Shown here piece by piece: positions 36,389 to 44,405 of a DNA stretch of 64,000 nt (positions within the stretch are counted from its first letter, which is position 1; every line of letters begins with the position of its first letter). The stretch is from Arthrobacter alpinus. GTDB taxonomy: Bacteria > Actinomycetota > Actinomycetes > Actinomycetales > Micrococcaceae. Below the pieces are notes generated by a model, which had not been told where the DNA came from, ran no database searches, and was given only the letters and a program-made list of their open reading frames with translations. The stretch lies in assembly GCF_001445575.1 (NCBI RefSeq), contig NZ_CP013200.1:2170001-2234000 (forward strand). Direction: 5' to 3'. The position numbers and the translations under genes are program-made.

Positions 36389-36415
36389 TTAATATCAATT
36401 GTTTAATATCAACTG
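36389..36415. promoter_or_regulatory. Tandem 13-bp operator-like repeats
   Basis: TTAATATCAATTG at 36389-36401 and TTAATATCAACTG at 36403-36415 are spaced 14 bp apart, with one mismatch. They sit in the divergent region between the winged-helix regulator and the sigma factor gene. A TTGACA hexamer lies at 36358-36363. Iterated AT-rich repeats in GC-rich DNA suggest regulator binding. Confidence 0.5.
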
Positions 36416-36527
36416 TCGGATTCTGGCACCTGTGCTGGAACCCATCCGGGCCGCAACGCCGCCGCTTCATACCGGCAGCATAGGGGCTGACCCCATAGTG
36501 TGCAGTTTTTCTTGAACGAAGACGACG

Positions 36528-37436
36528 ATGGTCACTTATGCATCAGCTCGAACGTCCCGCCGCACGGACCAGCTTCCGGCGGATTTCAAGCCGGATTTGG
36601 TAGCCAACCACTGTGTCATCCTGGACGAGGATGTTATGACGGCAGTGGGCGATATCTCCGTGTTTGTTCGCTCACGTCTGGCCCGGGCCGGATGCTCCAA
36701 TGAGATGGAAGACGTACTTCAGGACATCCGCATCGCCGTGTGGTCTGGAGTGTCGCGGGGACAGTACCAACCGCTGCCCGGTATCAGATTCGGAGCCTGG
36801 GTCCAGGGCATCGCCAAAAACGTTTGCAGTGCGCACATTGCCAAGCTTGCCGCCCACTATACGGTTCCCCTTTTCACGGAGGAATCCGAGGACCACCCAG
36901 CCTTCGATCGGCCACAGGAGTCAGTGGCGGAACCTGCCGGTGTTGCCGATCGAGATTGGGCGATCAATGTCCTGAAGCTGACACGGATGTGCGCTGGCGA
37001 AGAAGCTTGGGGCTCAGCCATGTTCCTTCTTTTGGATGGCTACGACGATAGCAACGGCATAGCGAGCAATCGTTGTGACCGTGCTGACAGCCCGGCTTAT
37101 CGCAGGGCGCGCGGGGACTTGAAGTTCGTGCGGCAAATGGCCATCACGGTGAGGAACGCCTTGGCCGTTGTGGATTCCGACGAAGCTAAGACTGATGTTT
37201 TGGCCGTGAGCGCATCGAATTGCTTGCCGACCGAGTTGCACCGAGCCATCGCGGCAACGATCGTTGCGCCTCGGCTGAGCGGACCGGACCGCATTGCCGC
37301 CCTCCCTGTCGTAGCGGCCAAGGCCAACGTCACGCCCCGGTATGTCGCCGTCCAGACAGGACGGACCAGGGCGTTGTATATGGCAGCTCTGAGAGTTATC
37401 CGGATGTCACAAGATGCTCAGGCCATGCCCCAGTAG
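36528..37436 (+). CDS. Sigma-70 family (region 2) transcription factor
   Basis: A 302-aa protein with a sigma region 2-like segment near residues 45-110 (VGDISVFVRSRLARAG, MEDVLQDIRIAVWSG, RFGAWVQGIAKNVCSAHIAK). The C-terminal region (ELHRAIAATIVAPRLSG and ANVTPRYVAVQTGRTRALYM) may serve as region 4. It resembles ECF-type sigma factors but is longer. It immediately precedes the conjugation genes, so it may direct their transcription, which is inference. It starts at ATG 36528; a good RBS is not evident. Confidence 0.7.
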   Translation: MVTYASARTSRRTDQLPADFKPDLVANHCVILDEDVMTAVGDISVFVRSRLARAGCSNEMEDVLQDIRIAVWSGVSRGQYQPLPGIRFGAWVQGIAKNVCSAHIAKLAAHYTVPLFTEESEDHPAFDRPQESVAEPAGVADRDWAINVLKLTRMCAGEEAWGSAMFLLLDGYDDSNGIASNRCDRADSPAYRRARGDLKFVRQMAITVRNALAVVDSDEAKTDVLAVSASNCLPTELHRAIAATIVAPRLSGPDRIAALPVVAAKANVTPRYVAVQTGRTRALYMAALRVIRMSQDAQAMPQ

Positions 37437-37631
37437 TGCCCTGGCCAAGGACATATCCGCGCACAGGCCTCCGCCTACCGAGCAATCTCGTCCGGTTAGC
37501 GGCAGTTCCCTCCGGTGGTGTTTGCATGCGAATGACGTCGTGGACTGACGTGGCCGCGGCCGCAGATCTGCCCTAGCCAAGTCATGCGCAATTGCCTCCT
37601 TTGCTCCATGGATGGGTAAAGGAGGTCTCCA

Positions 37632-38354
37632 ATGCGTGGACCATCAGCATGGAAAAGCTACCTGCCCCGTTCCAGGCGGCAGTGGCTTTTGATAGCACTA
37701 CTGGGAACCCTGACGGCCGTGGTCATCGCCTTGTTCTTGGTACCAGGAGCAGGCACATCCCAATGGGCCACGAATGTACCGACATCCCCACCTCCGAAGA
37801 GCCAAACGGCAGCAGCACAGGGTCCTGCTGTCGGAGTGACCCCGGAACCGGTTGACGTTGCAGTGTCGCTAGGGGAGCCACAGACCCTAGACTTCACGGC
37901 GTATGCCGAGGACACCGCCCGCGCGCTGTATACCTGGGACTCTCGGACCTCCAGCTACACACAGGTGTATTCGCATGTGCGCAGCTGGTGGCTCGTTCTT
38001 GCTGATGGTTCGAACCCGCTGACTGTGTATACGCAGGAGTTCGAGGGGACTGGCATCAACTCGGCGGCTTTTGCTCAACTCTCCGCCTATGGGGCGTACC
38101 GGACGGCCACGGTCATCCAGACGAGTTGCGATAAGGCGTTGGCGCAATTTCGGGACCACCCGGCCCCGTGGATTGGGCTGCATGTCTGCACCATGACGCT
38201 CAGCGTCACCGACCGTTCCACAGCGGATCCCCACGCAACTGCTTACCGTGTGCCTGTCAGTGTGATGGTGAACTGCCCGCCGGCGGTAACGGCCCCAGCC
38301 CGTCGGTGTGCATTGGCCGGCTTTTACACCTCTGCCAGCCGAATTGTTTACTGA
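37632..38354 (+). CDS. Signal-anchored protein of the transfer operon
   Basis: A 240-aa protein starting at ATG 37632, behind a strong AAAGGAGG ribosome binding site. One hydrophobic segment (WLLIALLGTLTAVVIALFLV, about 18-38) is followed by a Pro/Ser-rich linker and an outer domain with three or four cysteines (QTSCDKAL, LHVCTMTL, NCPPAV, RRCALAG). It has the style of single-pass T4SS accessory proteins such as TcpC/VirB8-like components, but I cannot assign the family. It is the first gene of the T4SS run; the next ATG overlaps its stop (TGATG). Confidence 0.7.
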   Translation: MRGPSAWKSYLPRSRRQWLLIALLGTLTAVVIALFLVPGAGTSQWATNVPTSPPPKSQTAAAQGPAVGVTPEPVDVAVSLGEPQTLDFTAYAEDTARALYTWDSRTSSYTQVYSHVRSWWLVLADGSNPLTVYTQEFEGTGINSAAFAQLSAYGAYRTATVIQTSCDKALAQFRDHPAPWIGLHVCTMTLSVTDRSTADPHATAYRVPVSVMVNCPPAVTAPARRCALAGFYTSASRIVY

Positions 38355-39514
38355 TGCCCGCGCCAGCTTTGGCCGCGATCGCGAAAGCGCGACTGATCCA
38401 ACGGGCACTAGCCGTGCTTGTTGTGGTGGTCCCGGTGGGGATGGCCGCCTTGCTCGGCGGTACCAGCATCCTCGTGGCCCAGATCGCGGGCACGAGCTCA
38501 TCCTGCACTTCGACAAACCAAGAGTCGGCGGTGACGCGAAATCCCCTGCAACCAGCAATGCCGCTGAGCAATGAGGTGGTGAGCCTGACTGTTCCAGGAC
38601 CCAACGGCGTACCACTGACACTTGACTCTCAGCAGCAATCCGTCGCTGGTAGCTACATCTCGGTGGGCCAGTCTTTGGGTGTTCCGACGAAGGGGATTCA
38701 GATAGCACTCATGGTCGCTCTCCAAGAATCCGGGCTCAAGATGCTGGCCAATCCAGCCGTCCCCGCTTCGATGAGTATGCCCCATGATGGCCTCGGTTAC
38801 GATCATGATTCCCTTGGATCAGCCCAACAACGCCCCAGCGCAGGATGGGGGACCGTCCAAGAATTGATGACTCCTGCCTACAACGCCGAAGCGTTCTTTG
38901 GTGGTCCTCGAGGGCCCAACCATGGCTCCCCTGGCGGGCTCTTGGACATCAATGGTTGGACCTCGATGAGTCTGGGCAGGGCGGGCCAGACTGTCCAAGT
39001 GTCCGCGTTCCCGGAACTCTATGAACGGTGGGCGCCGGCGGCGCTGGCCGTCATGGCCTCTGTCGACGGGACGGGCGTCCCGGAAAATTGCCTGCAGGCG
39101 GCCGCTTCGGAGGACCCTTCCGCGCCGACTGTCCCTGCCAATCTGAGTACGACGCGGCAAGCGATCCTCCACTATGCCCAAGAGGGTGTGGGTGGTAGCT
39201 ATGTCTGGGGTGGTACGGCGTTCAAGGCCTGGGATTGTTCCGGCTACGTGCAATGGATCTACACCCAGGTAGGGATTGCGTTGCCGAGAACGGAACAGTG
39301 GCTGGCCGGGCGCCCCACGGTAACGCCGCAGCCAGGGGACTTGGTGGTGCAGGATCCGGACGGGCCGAATCATTGGGGTCATGTCGGTATTTACGCGGGC
39401 GAAGGAATGATGTACAGCGCCTTGAACCCCTCGGCCGGAACGCTACTCCACCCCGTCAGCTGGAATCCCGGCACACAATACTTCACCCTCCTCCGACCGG
39501 GACAAGCTGACTAA
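38354..39514 (+). CDS. NlpC/P60 cell-wall hydrolase of the T4SS
   Basis: The start is ATG 38354, overlapping the upstream stop, giving 386 aa; the upstream open stretch is not needed. A signal-anchor segment (RALAVLVVVVPVGMAALLGG) is followed by a lytic transglycosylase-like region (ALMVALQESGLKMLANP). The C-terminal NlpC/P60 domain has catalytic Cys in WDCSGYVQW near 294 and His in WGHVGIYAG near 342. It would open peptidoglycan for the transfer channel, the role of VirB1-type proteins in Gram-positive systems. Confidence 0.87.
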   Translation: MPAPALAAIAKARLIQRALAVLVVVVPVGMAALLGGTSILVAQIAGTSSSCTSTNQESAVTRNPLQPAMPLSNEVVSLTVPGPNGVPLTLDSQQQSVAGSYISVGQSLGVPTKGIQIALMVALQESGLKMLANPAVPASMSMPHDGLGYDHDSLGSAQQRPSAGWGTVQELMTPAYNAEAFFGGPRGPNHGSPGGLLDINGWTSMSLGRAGQTVQVSAFPELYERWAPAALAVMASVDGTGVPENCLQAAASEDPSAPTVPANLSTTRQAILHYAQEGVGGSYVWGGTAFKAWDCSGYVQWIYTQVGIALPRTEQWLAGRPTVTPQPGDLVVQDPDGPNHWGHVGIYAGEGMMYSALNPSAGTLLHPVSWNPGTQYFTLLRPGQAD

Positions 39515-39617
39515 TGGTCGATGGCGAACGCAGGTCATACGGCTTGGCGGCCAGTGGTGCATGGAAGTGGAGAAGCAAACGAACGGTCTGCCTCGAACAT
39601 CCGGATGGAGTAGTGTC

Positions 39618-39905
39618 ATGAATTTCGCACCCGTGGACCCGGGAATCGTCCCCAACAGCAACTTTCCCTTTTTGGACTCCCTCAAGCAAATCGGTGGGGG
39701 AATCCTGGTCGGGGCCTTCATTATCATCGCCATTGTCGCGATCATTGGAGCCGCCATGCTGTTGGCTGGCAAACTCAGCCAATCATCCCGGCTGGCTTCT
39801 GGCGGTGGGATGATCCTGCTCTGGACCGGCCCCATCGCTGCGATCCTCGGCGGGATCAACGGCTACATCCTGTGGTCGCAAACCGCCTTCCATCTCGGGT
39901 TCTGA
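39618..39905 (+). CDS. Small two-TM protein, VirB2-like position
   Basis: From ATG 39618 the product has 95 residues (MNFAPVDPGIVPNSNFPFLD), in preference to a start at 39561. Two hydrophobic segments, ILVGAFIIIAIVAIIGAAML and GGGMILLWTGPIAAILGGI, are linked by a short charged loop. Its size, topology and place between the hydrolase and the VirB6-like gene suit a pilin-like or TcpD-like T4SS component. The family is not certain. The VirB6-like gene begins 10 nt downstream. Confidence 0.7.
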   Translation: MNFAPVDPGIVPNSNFPFLDSLKQIGGGILVGAFIIIAIVAIIGAAMLLAGKLSQSSRLASGGGMILLWTGPIAAILGGINGYILWSQTAFHLGF

Positions 39906-39914
39906 GCTGTTGTC

Positions 39915-41486
39915 ATGCCACCGCTGGAGTGCACCTTCGGGGGATGGTGGCCCCTAGGCTGCGGGGTTGTGTCCGCGGCCAAGGACACCGTTAATTTGAG
40001 CATTAGCGGCTTCTTTGCCGGGATCTTGGAGAGCATCGCCTCTTGGCTGTGGTCCTTCATCTCCGGGGCGTTCGGTGTCTCCGATGTGGACGATTCCCAG
40101 TGGACAGCCGTCCAGGGACTGACGAGTTGGTGGGTCGTGGTCATGATGACGCCGTTGGTGGCCGTCATGATCCTGCAAATGCTCTCTGGACTCATCTCGC
40201 AACAACCACGCCGGATCTGGCGGGCCCTGATCGGCGGCTTTGTTGCAGTTCCGGTCGTAGGCGGTGCTGTGTATTTGATGCAGGTCCTGACTCATGTCAG
40301 CGACAGCGCCTCGTCAGCGTTGTTGGCCACGATGGGGTCTGACCCGTACGTGGTTTTCATGCGCCTCTTTGGCTTTCAACATGGCCCGGCCGGTTCGGGA
40401 CAGACGTGGGTTGTGAGCCCGATCGGTGGGCAGGCCGTGACAGGGGATCAAGTGACCGGCACCATCGTCATCACGGTCTTAGCAACGCTCATAGTGTGGG
40501 TGCTGGCGTTCATCTTGATGTGTTCGATGATCTTCCGTTCCTTTGCTTTGGTTGTGCTTGCGGCAGTTGCCCCGGTTGCCCTGATGTTAATGCCATGGGA
40601 GAAGACTAAGTCGTGGGCGGGGAGGTGGTGTGAGATTGTCGTTGCCTTGCTGCTGGCGAAACCGCTGGCGGCGACTGTTCTGGCTGTGGCCGTCAAGCTG
40701 TACGCAAACTCTACGTCTTTTGCTGGTCTGGCTGCCGGTGCTGTGGGCATGACACTTGCCTGTGCGGCACCGCTGATGGCTTTGAAACTTGTTGGCTTTG
40801 CCGGTGGTGAGTTGGCGGCAGCGGCTCAAACTGCTGGTGGAGGCCAGCTCGCCCATAAAGGGGCAAACTTTGCCGGGCGGCAGCTGGGGCAACAGCTCCG
40901 TGGCCACCACATGCTCACCTCCGGCAGCATGAAAAGCCCGAAAGTGGTGCCATCAAGCGAGAAACCCGACACGCTTCCGGTGAAGAAGTCAGCCGATTCC
41001 CGGGCAGCATCCTCCCCTGAGAAGCCCAAGATTCAACAGGGCCCCGGGGCAGCAGCCACGCCACGGCCAGCTACGCCACAAGCGCCGACCGAGCGGCCTC
41101 CTACGCCGCGGACTCCGACTCCTCGGCCAGCGACTCCGCAGGCTCCGGCCGCGCGACCTGCTGCTGCCGACGCTCAGACTTCACACTTACCTACGGCTCC
41201 GGGTTCGGGCCAAGCATCGCCCACTCCCACGCCGGGGAGACAGCAGAAATCTGGACAGCCCCGGGCGCCCCAGTCGCCGCCGACGGGGATCCCCACCCCT
41301 GCGGGGAAGAACACTCCTGCTCCACCGAAGCCAGCCAATCCGGGTGCGCCGCACCCGGGAGTAAGCCCGTCGAGTCCAAGGACTCCACGTCCTAGCCCGT
41401 CATCGGGCCCCAAGCCGCGGCCACCGGCAACTCGACCGAATAATCCACCCATAAGACCGCCCCACACTGGAGGACATCATGACTGA
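39915..41486 (+). CDS. VirB6/TrbL-like membrane protein with proline-rich tail
   Basis: A 523-aa protein. The N-terminal 300 residues have about five to six hydrophobic segments (WWVVVMMTPLVAVMILQMLS, IVITVLATLIVWVLAFILMC, SFALVVLAAVAPVALMLM, AAGAVGMTLACAAPLMALKL), typical of VirB6/TrbL channel proteins. The C-terminal 180 residues are a low-complexity Pro/Ala/Thr tail (ATPRPATPQAPTERPPTPRT) that may lie in the cytoplasm. It forms part of the inner-membrane channel. Its 3' end overlaps the next gene by 8 nt. Confidence 0.83.
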   Translation: MPPLECTFGGWWPLGCGVVSAAKDTVNLSISGFFAGILESIASWLWSFISGAFGVSDVDDSQWTAVQGLTSWWVVVMMTPLVAVMILQMLSGLISQQPRRIWRALIGGFVAVPVVGGAVYLMQVLTHVSDSASSALLATMGSDPYVVFMRLFGFQHGPAGSGQTWVVSPIGGQAVTGDQVTGTIVITVLATLIVWVLAFILMCSMIFRSFALVVLAAVAPVALMLMPWEKTKSWAGRWCEIVVALLLAKPLAATVLAVAVKLYANSTSFAGLAAGAVGMTLACAAPLMALKLVGFAGGELAAAAQTAGGGQLAHKGANFAGRQLGQQLRGHHMLTSGSMKSPKVVPSSEKPDTLPVKKSADSRAASSPEKPKIQQGPGAAATPRPATPQAPTERPPTPRTPTPRPATPQAPAARPAAADAQTSHLPTAPGSGQASPTPTPGRQQKSGQPRAPQSPPTGIPTPAGKNTPAPPKPANPGAPHPGVSPSSPRTPRPSPSSGPKPRPPATRPNNPPIRPPHTGGHHD

Positions 41487-42951
41487 GGACACCAACGCCT
41501 TGCAACCGGTGAGTTTTCCCCGTCACGAACGCCGCGGCGTCATCCTAGGATTGCAGTGGTACCAACTGGCCATCGCCGCCGGAGGGGTCCTGATCGCAGG
41601 GTTGTCTTCGGCTATCGGTGGGCCAGCAGGATTTCTGGGCTCCAGCCCGGTCTGGCTCTTCTTGTTGTTCTTCGGTGTCCTGCAATATGCGCGAACCCCG
41701 TATCCTCTCTGGGCGCTGACAGGGGCCCGATTTCTGGTGCGAAAGGTGACCGGGCAAACCACCTATTTCCTGCCCACCATGGACCCGGTCCCGGTCGGTA
41801 CCCTAGTTCTTCCTGGCGGACTCGCGTCCCTAGCCATCCACCGCACCGTCTTCGGCGAGTGCTTTCTGGTCGACGCTCAGGCCCATGAGGCCTTCGCAGT
41901 CTTGCGCTGCCGGGCCGGAGCTTTTGCCTTGCTGGATGATGACGATAAGGCGTACGCCGTCCAGGGTTGGTCCCGGGTGCAAGCAGCACTGGCCAAACGG
42001 CCCGTCGTGGCTAGAATCGCCATCCAAGACCACACCGTCCAGTTTCCGGCCACAGCCCTCCAAGACTATTACGACCAACAAGTCACCTCTCGCGGCAGGG
42101 AAACTCCGGCTACGGGCTGGGGTGATAGCTCCTATAGGGACCTCATCGCTGCCGCGGGGACAGCATCAAGCCACGATATTCTGCTGACACTGGTGCTGAA
42201 CACCAGCAAGGCAAGGCGCCGGATCCATGACGCCGGAGGAGGGCCCCTCGGGCTGGAGAGCACCCTGCGCTCAGAAATCAATGCCCTGCGTACCGGGCTC
42301 AAAACCCACGGTGTCATCGTGGAGGAATGGCTGGGAGACAGGAGCTTCTCCGCGGTCCTCCGGGGAGCGTTCGATCCCGAATCTGTCATGCGTATCTCCC
42401 AACGCACCGGAGACTTCAAGGGCGTGGACCCCAGCCAAAGCGGCCCCACGGCCTTGGAAGAACACTGGTCCTACATCCGCACCGACAGTGGCTTCCACCA
42501 AACCTTTTGGATCGCGGAATGGCCCCGCCAAAAAGTCTTCCCAGGCTTCCTTCACCCGCTGGTCTACGTCGGCGGCTTCCGGCACACCGTCACCCAAGTC
42601 ATCAAGGCCATCCCCACCGACCAGGCCCTCAAGGACATCCGCTCCGCCCAAGAAGCCCATGAAACCAGGCAGCGGATCAACAGCAAATTTGACCGCCCCA
42701 GCACCCGTGAACAACGCGCCGAAGAAGAAGAAGTCCACCAGCGCGAAGAAGAAATCGTCGCTGGGCACGGGGACGTCCGCCCGGCAGCGTACGTCACCAT
42801 CACCGGGACATCGCTGGAAGAACTCTCCAGCCACCGCCAAGAACTCGAATCAGCGGCCGCCAGCGCCTTCGTCGACCTGCGACTGCTCGTCGGTGAGCAA
42901 TGGCCGGCCTTCATCGCCGGGGGACTACCCCTAGGAAGGGGACTGAAATGA
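41479..42951 (+). CDS. SCO6880 family T4SS protein
   Basis: A 490-aa protein starting MTEDTNALQPVSFPRHERRG. Two adjacent hydrophobic segments near 28-70 (LAIAAGGVLIAGLSSAIGG, VWLFLLFFGVLQYAR) form a PrgI-like module. The rest has the VirB4 N-terminal-like fold (TGQTTYFLPTMDPVPVGTL, KARRRIHDAGGG, ALEEHWSYIRTDSGFHQTFW). This architecture is known as the SCO6880 family in actinobacterial conjugative elements and precedes a VirB4-type ATPase, as it does here. The stop overlaps the next ATG (ATGA). Confidence 0.87.
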   Translation: MTEDTNALQPVSFPRHERRGVILGLQWYQLAIAAGGVLIAGLSSAIGGPAGFLGSSPVWLFLLFFGVLQYARTPYPLWALTGARFLVRKVTGQTTYFLPTMDPVPVGTLVLPGGLASLAIHRTVFGECFLVDAQAHEAFAVLRCRAGAFALLDDDDKAYAVQGWSRVQAALAKRPVVARIAIQDHTVQFPATALQDYYDQQVTSRGRETPATGWGDSSYRDLIAAAGTASSHDILLTLVLNTSKARRRIHDAGGGPLGLESTLRSEINALRTGLKTHGVIVEEWLGDRSFSAVLRGAFDPESVMRISQRTGDFKGVDPSQSGPTALEEHWSYIRTDSGFHQTFWIAEWPRQKVFPGFLHPLVYVGGFRHTVTQVIKAIPTDQALKDIRSAQEAHETRQRINSKFDRPSTREQRAEEEEVHQREEEIVAGHGDVRPAAYVTITGTSLEELSSHRQELESAAASAFVDLRLLVGEQWPAFIAGGLPLGRGLK

Positions 42952-44405
42952 AATCCACCCAACAAGCTGTCACCTTCATTCCAAGCCATGAGTCCCGCAA
43001 CGCCAAGCGGCAACGCCGAGCGCTGCAGGGCCAAGTCGTCGCCGGTCGGCAGGAGCCCTTCTGGAAGAAGATGGGACTGTTGACCGGCGACGAGGAAGGA
43101 CCCGACACCACGCGCCTACAGCCGTTCGGTCCACATTCGTTCAAGGGCCCGCACCGCCTGCACCCGGCCCCTCACCGGGCCTCTACCATGACCTTCGCAG
43201 CCGCATACCCCTTCATCACCGAATCCGGCCTCGGCCACGAAGGCACCTACATTGGCAGCGACGTATTCGGCTCCGGCGCCTTCTCCTACGATCCCTGGGT
43301 CCTCTACGACAAAGGCGTCATCAGCGGCCCCTCCATCGTGATCATCGGCACGGTAGGAACGGGGAAATCCATGTGCGCTAAATCCCTCGTAGCCCGCTCC
43401 ATCACACTGGGCCGCAAAGCCGCCGTCGCCTCCGATCCCAAGGGGGAGTGGGTGTCGGTAGCCAACGCTGTTGGCGGCAAAGTCATATCCGTGGGCCCTG
43501 GCCGGCCCACTAGGGTCAACCCCCTGGACGCCGGTCCCCGCTCCCGAGACCTGTCCAACGCCCAGTGGCAGGCGGTGGTCCGGCAACGACGCCGTCAGCT
43601 GCTCGTCGCCCTCGTCTCCCTCATGCGCCAAGGCGTTCCGATGCATCCGGTCGAACACACCGCCCTAGACATGGCGTTGACCGAAGCGGTCGCCGCCAAC
43701 GAGACCCCCACCCTGCCCATGGTCTTGGAATACCTACTCAACCCATCGAAGGAAACCCGAGAACTCGTCGGACCCGATGGTGGGCGGGCCGTCGCCCATT
43801 CCCTGCGACGCACCGTCTCCGGGGACCTGGAGGGCATGTTTGACGCCCCATCCACAGTCTCCTTCGACGCCGACGCACCCATGATGGTCATGGACACCTC
43901 AGCCCTGATCGGGGCCTCAGAACAGGCGCTTTCATTGGCCGCCGCCTGTGGCGCTACGTGGCTGGAAGCGGCAATCACCAACCCCGACGGCGGCAAGCGC
44001 ATCGTGGTCTACGACGAGGGCTGGCGCATGCTGGCCGATCCCTACATGCTGGTCAAAATGAGTGAACAGTGGCGGCTCGCCCGTACCTACGGCATCGCGA
44101 ACCTGTTGATCATGCACAAGGTCGCGGACCTGAACGAGATTGGCGACAGCACCAGCGGCCACCGCCAAAAAGCCCTCGGCCTGCTCACCGAGGCCGACAC
44201 TCGGATCATTTACCGGCAAAAGCATGACTCCATGCGCCTGACCAAGGACGCACTCGGACTCACCGAAGCCGAATGCGGCCAAGTAGAGGAACTGCCCAAG
44301 GGCGTCGGGCTATGGAAAGTCGGCAACCGTTCCTTCATCGTCGCCAACCAGGTCACCAGCGATGAACTCACGGTCTTTAGTACTGATCACAGGATGATGC
44401 CATGA
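42948..44405 (+). CDS. VirB4-like conjugation ATPase
   Basis: The start is ATG 42948 (ATGA overlap), giving 485 aa. Walker A (IIGTVGTGKSMCAKS) is near residue 134 and Walker B (IVVYDEGWRML) near 353, followed by GIANLLIMHKVADLNEIGD. DPKGEWVSVANAVGGKVI and RVNPLDAGPRS are typical of VirB4/TraC/TrbE ATPases. It lacks the N-terminal VirB4 region, which the preceding SCO6880 protein appears to supply, so the two together match one VirB4. It powers assembly or substrate transfer. The stop overlaps the ATG of the coupling protein. Confidence 0.9.
   Translation: MKSTQQAVTFIPSHESRNAKRQRRALQGQVVAGRQEPFWKKMGLLTGDEEGPDTTRLQPFGPHSFKGPHRLHPAPHRASTMTFAAAYPFITESGLGHEGTYIGSDVFGSGAFSYDPWVLYDKGVISGPSIVIIGTVGTGKSMCAKSLVARSITLGRKAAVASDPKGEWVSVANAVGGKVISVGPGRPTRVNPLDAGPRSRDLSNAQWQAVVRQRRRQLLVALVSLMRQGVPMHPVEHTALDMALTEAVAANETPTLPMVLEYLLNPSKETRELVGPDGGRAVAHSLRRTVSGDLEGMFDAPSTVSFDADAPMMVMDTSALIGASEQALSLAAACGATWLEAAITNPDGGKRIVVYDEGWRMLADPYMLVKMSEQWRLARTYGIANLLIMHKVADLNEIGDSTSGHRQKALGLLTEADTRIIYRQKHDSMRLTKDALGLTEAECGQVEELPKGVGLWKVGNRSFIVANQVTSDELTVFSTDHRMMP

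Noticed and set aside
38168..38353. Longer start for the NlpC/P60 gene
   Set aside because: The extra 62 residues overlap the upstream gene and read as its shadow; ATG 38354 overlaps the upstream stop and leads directly into a signal anchor.
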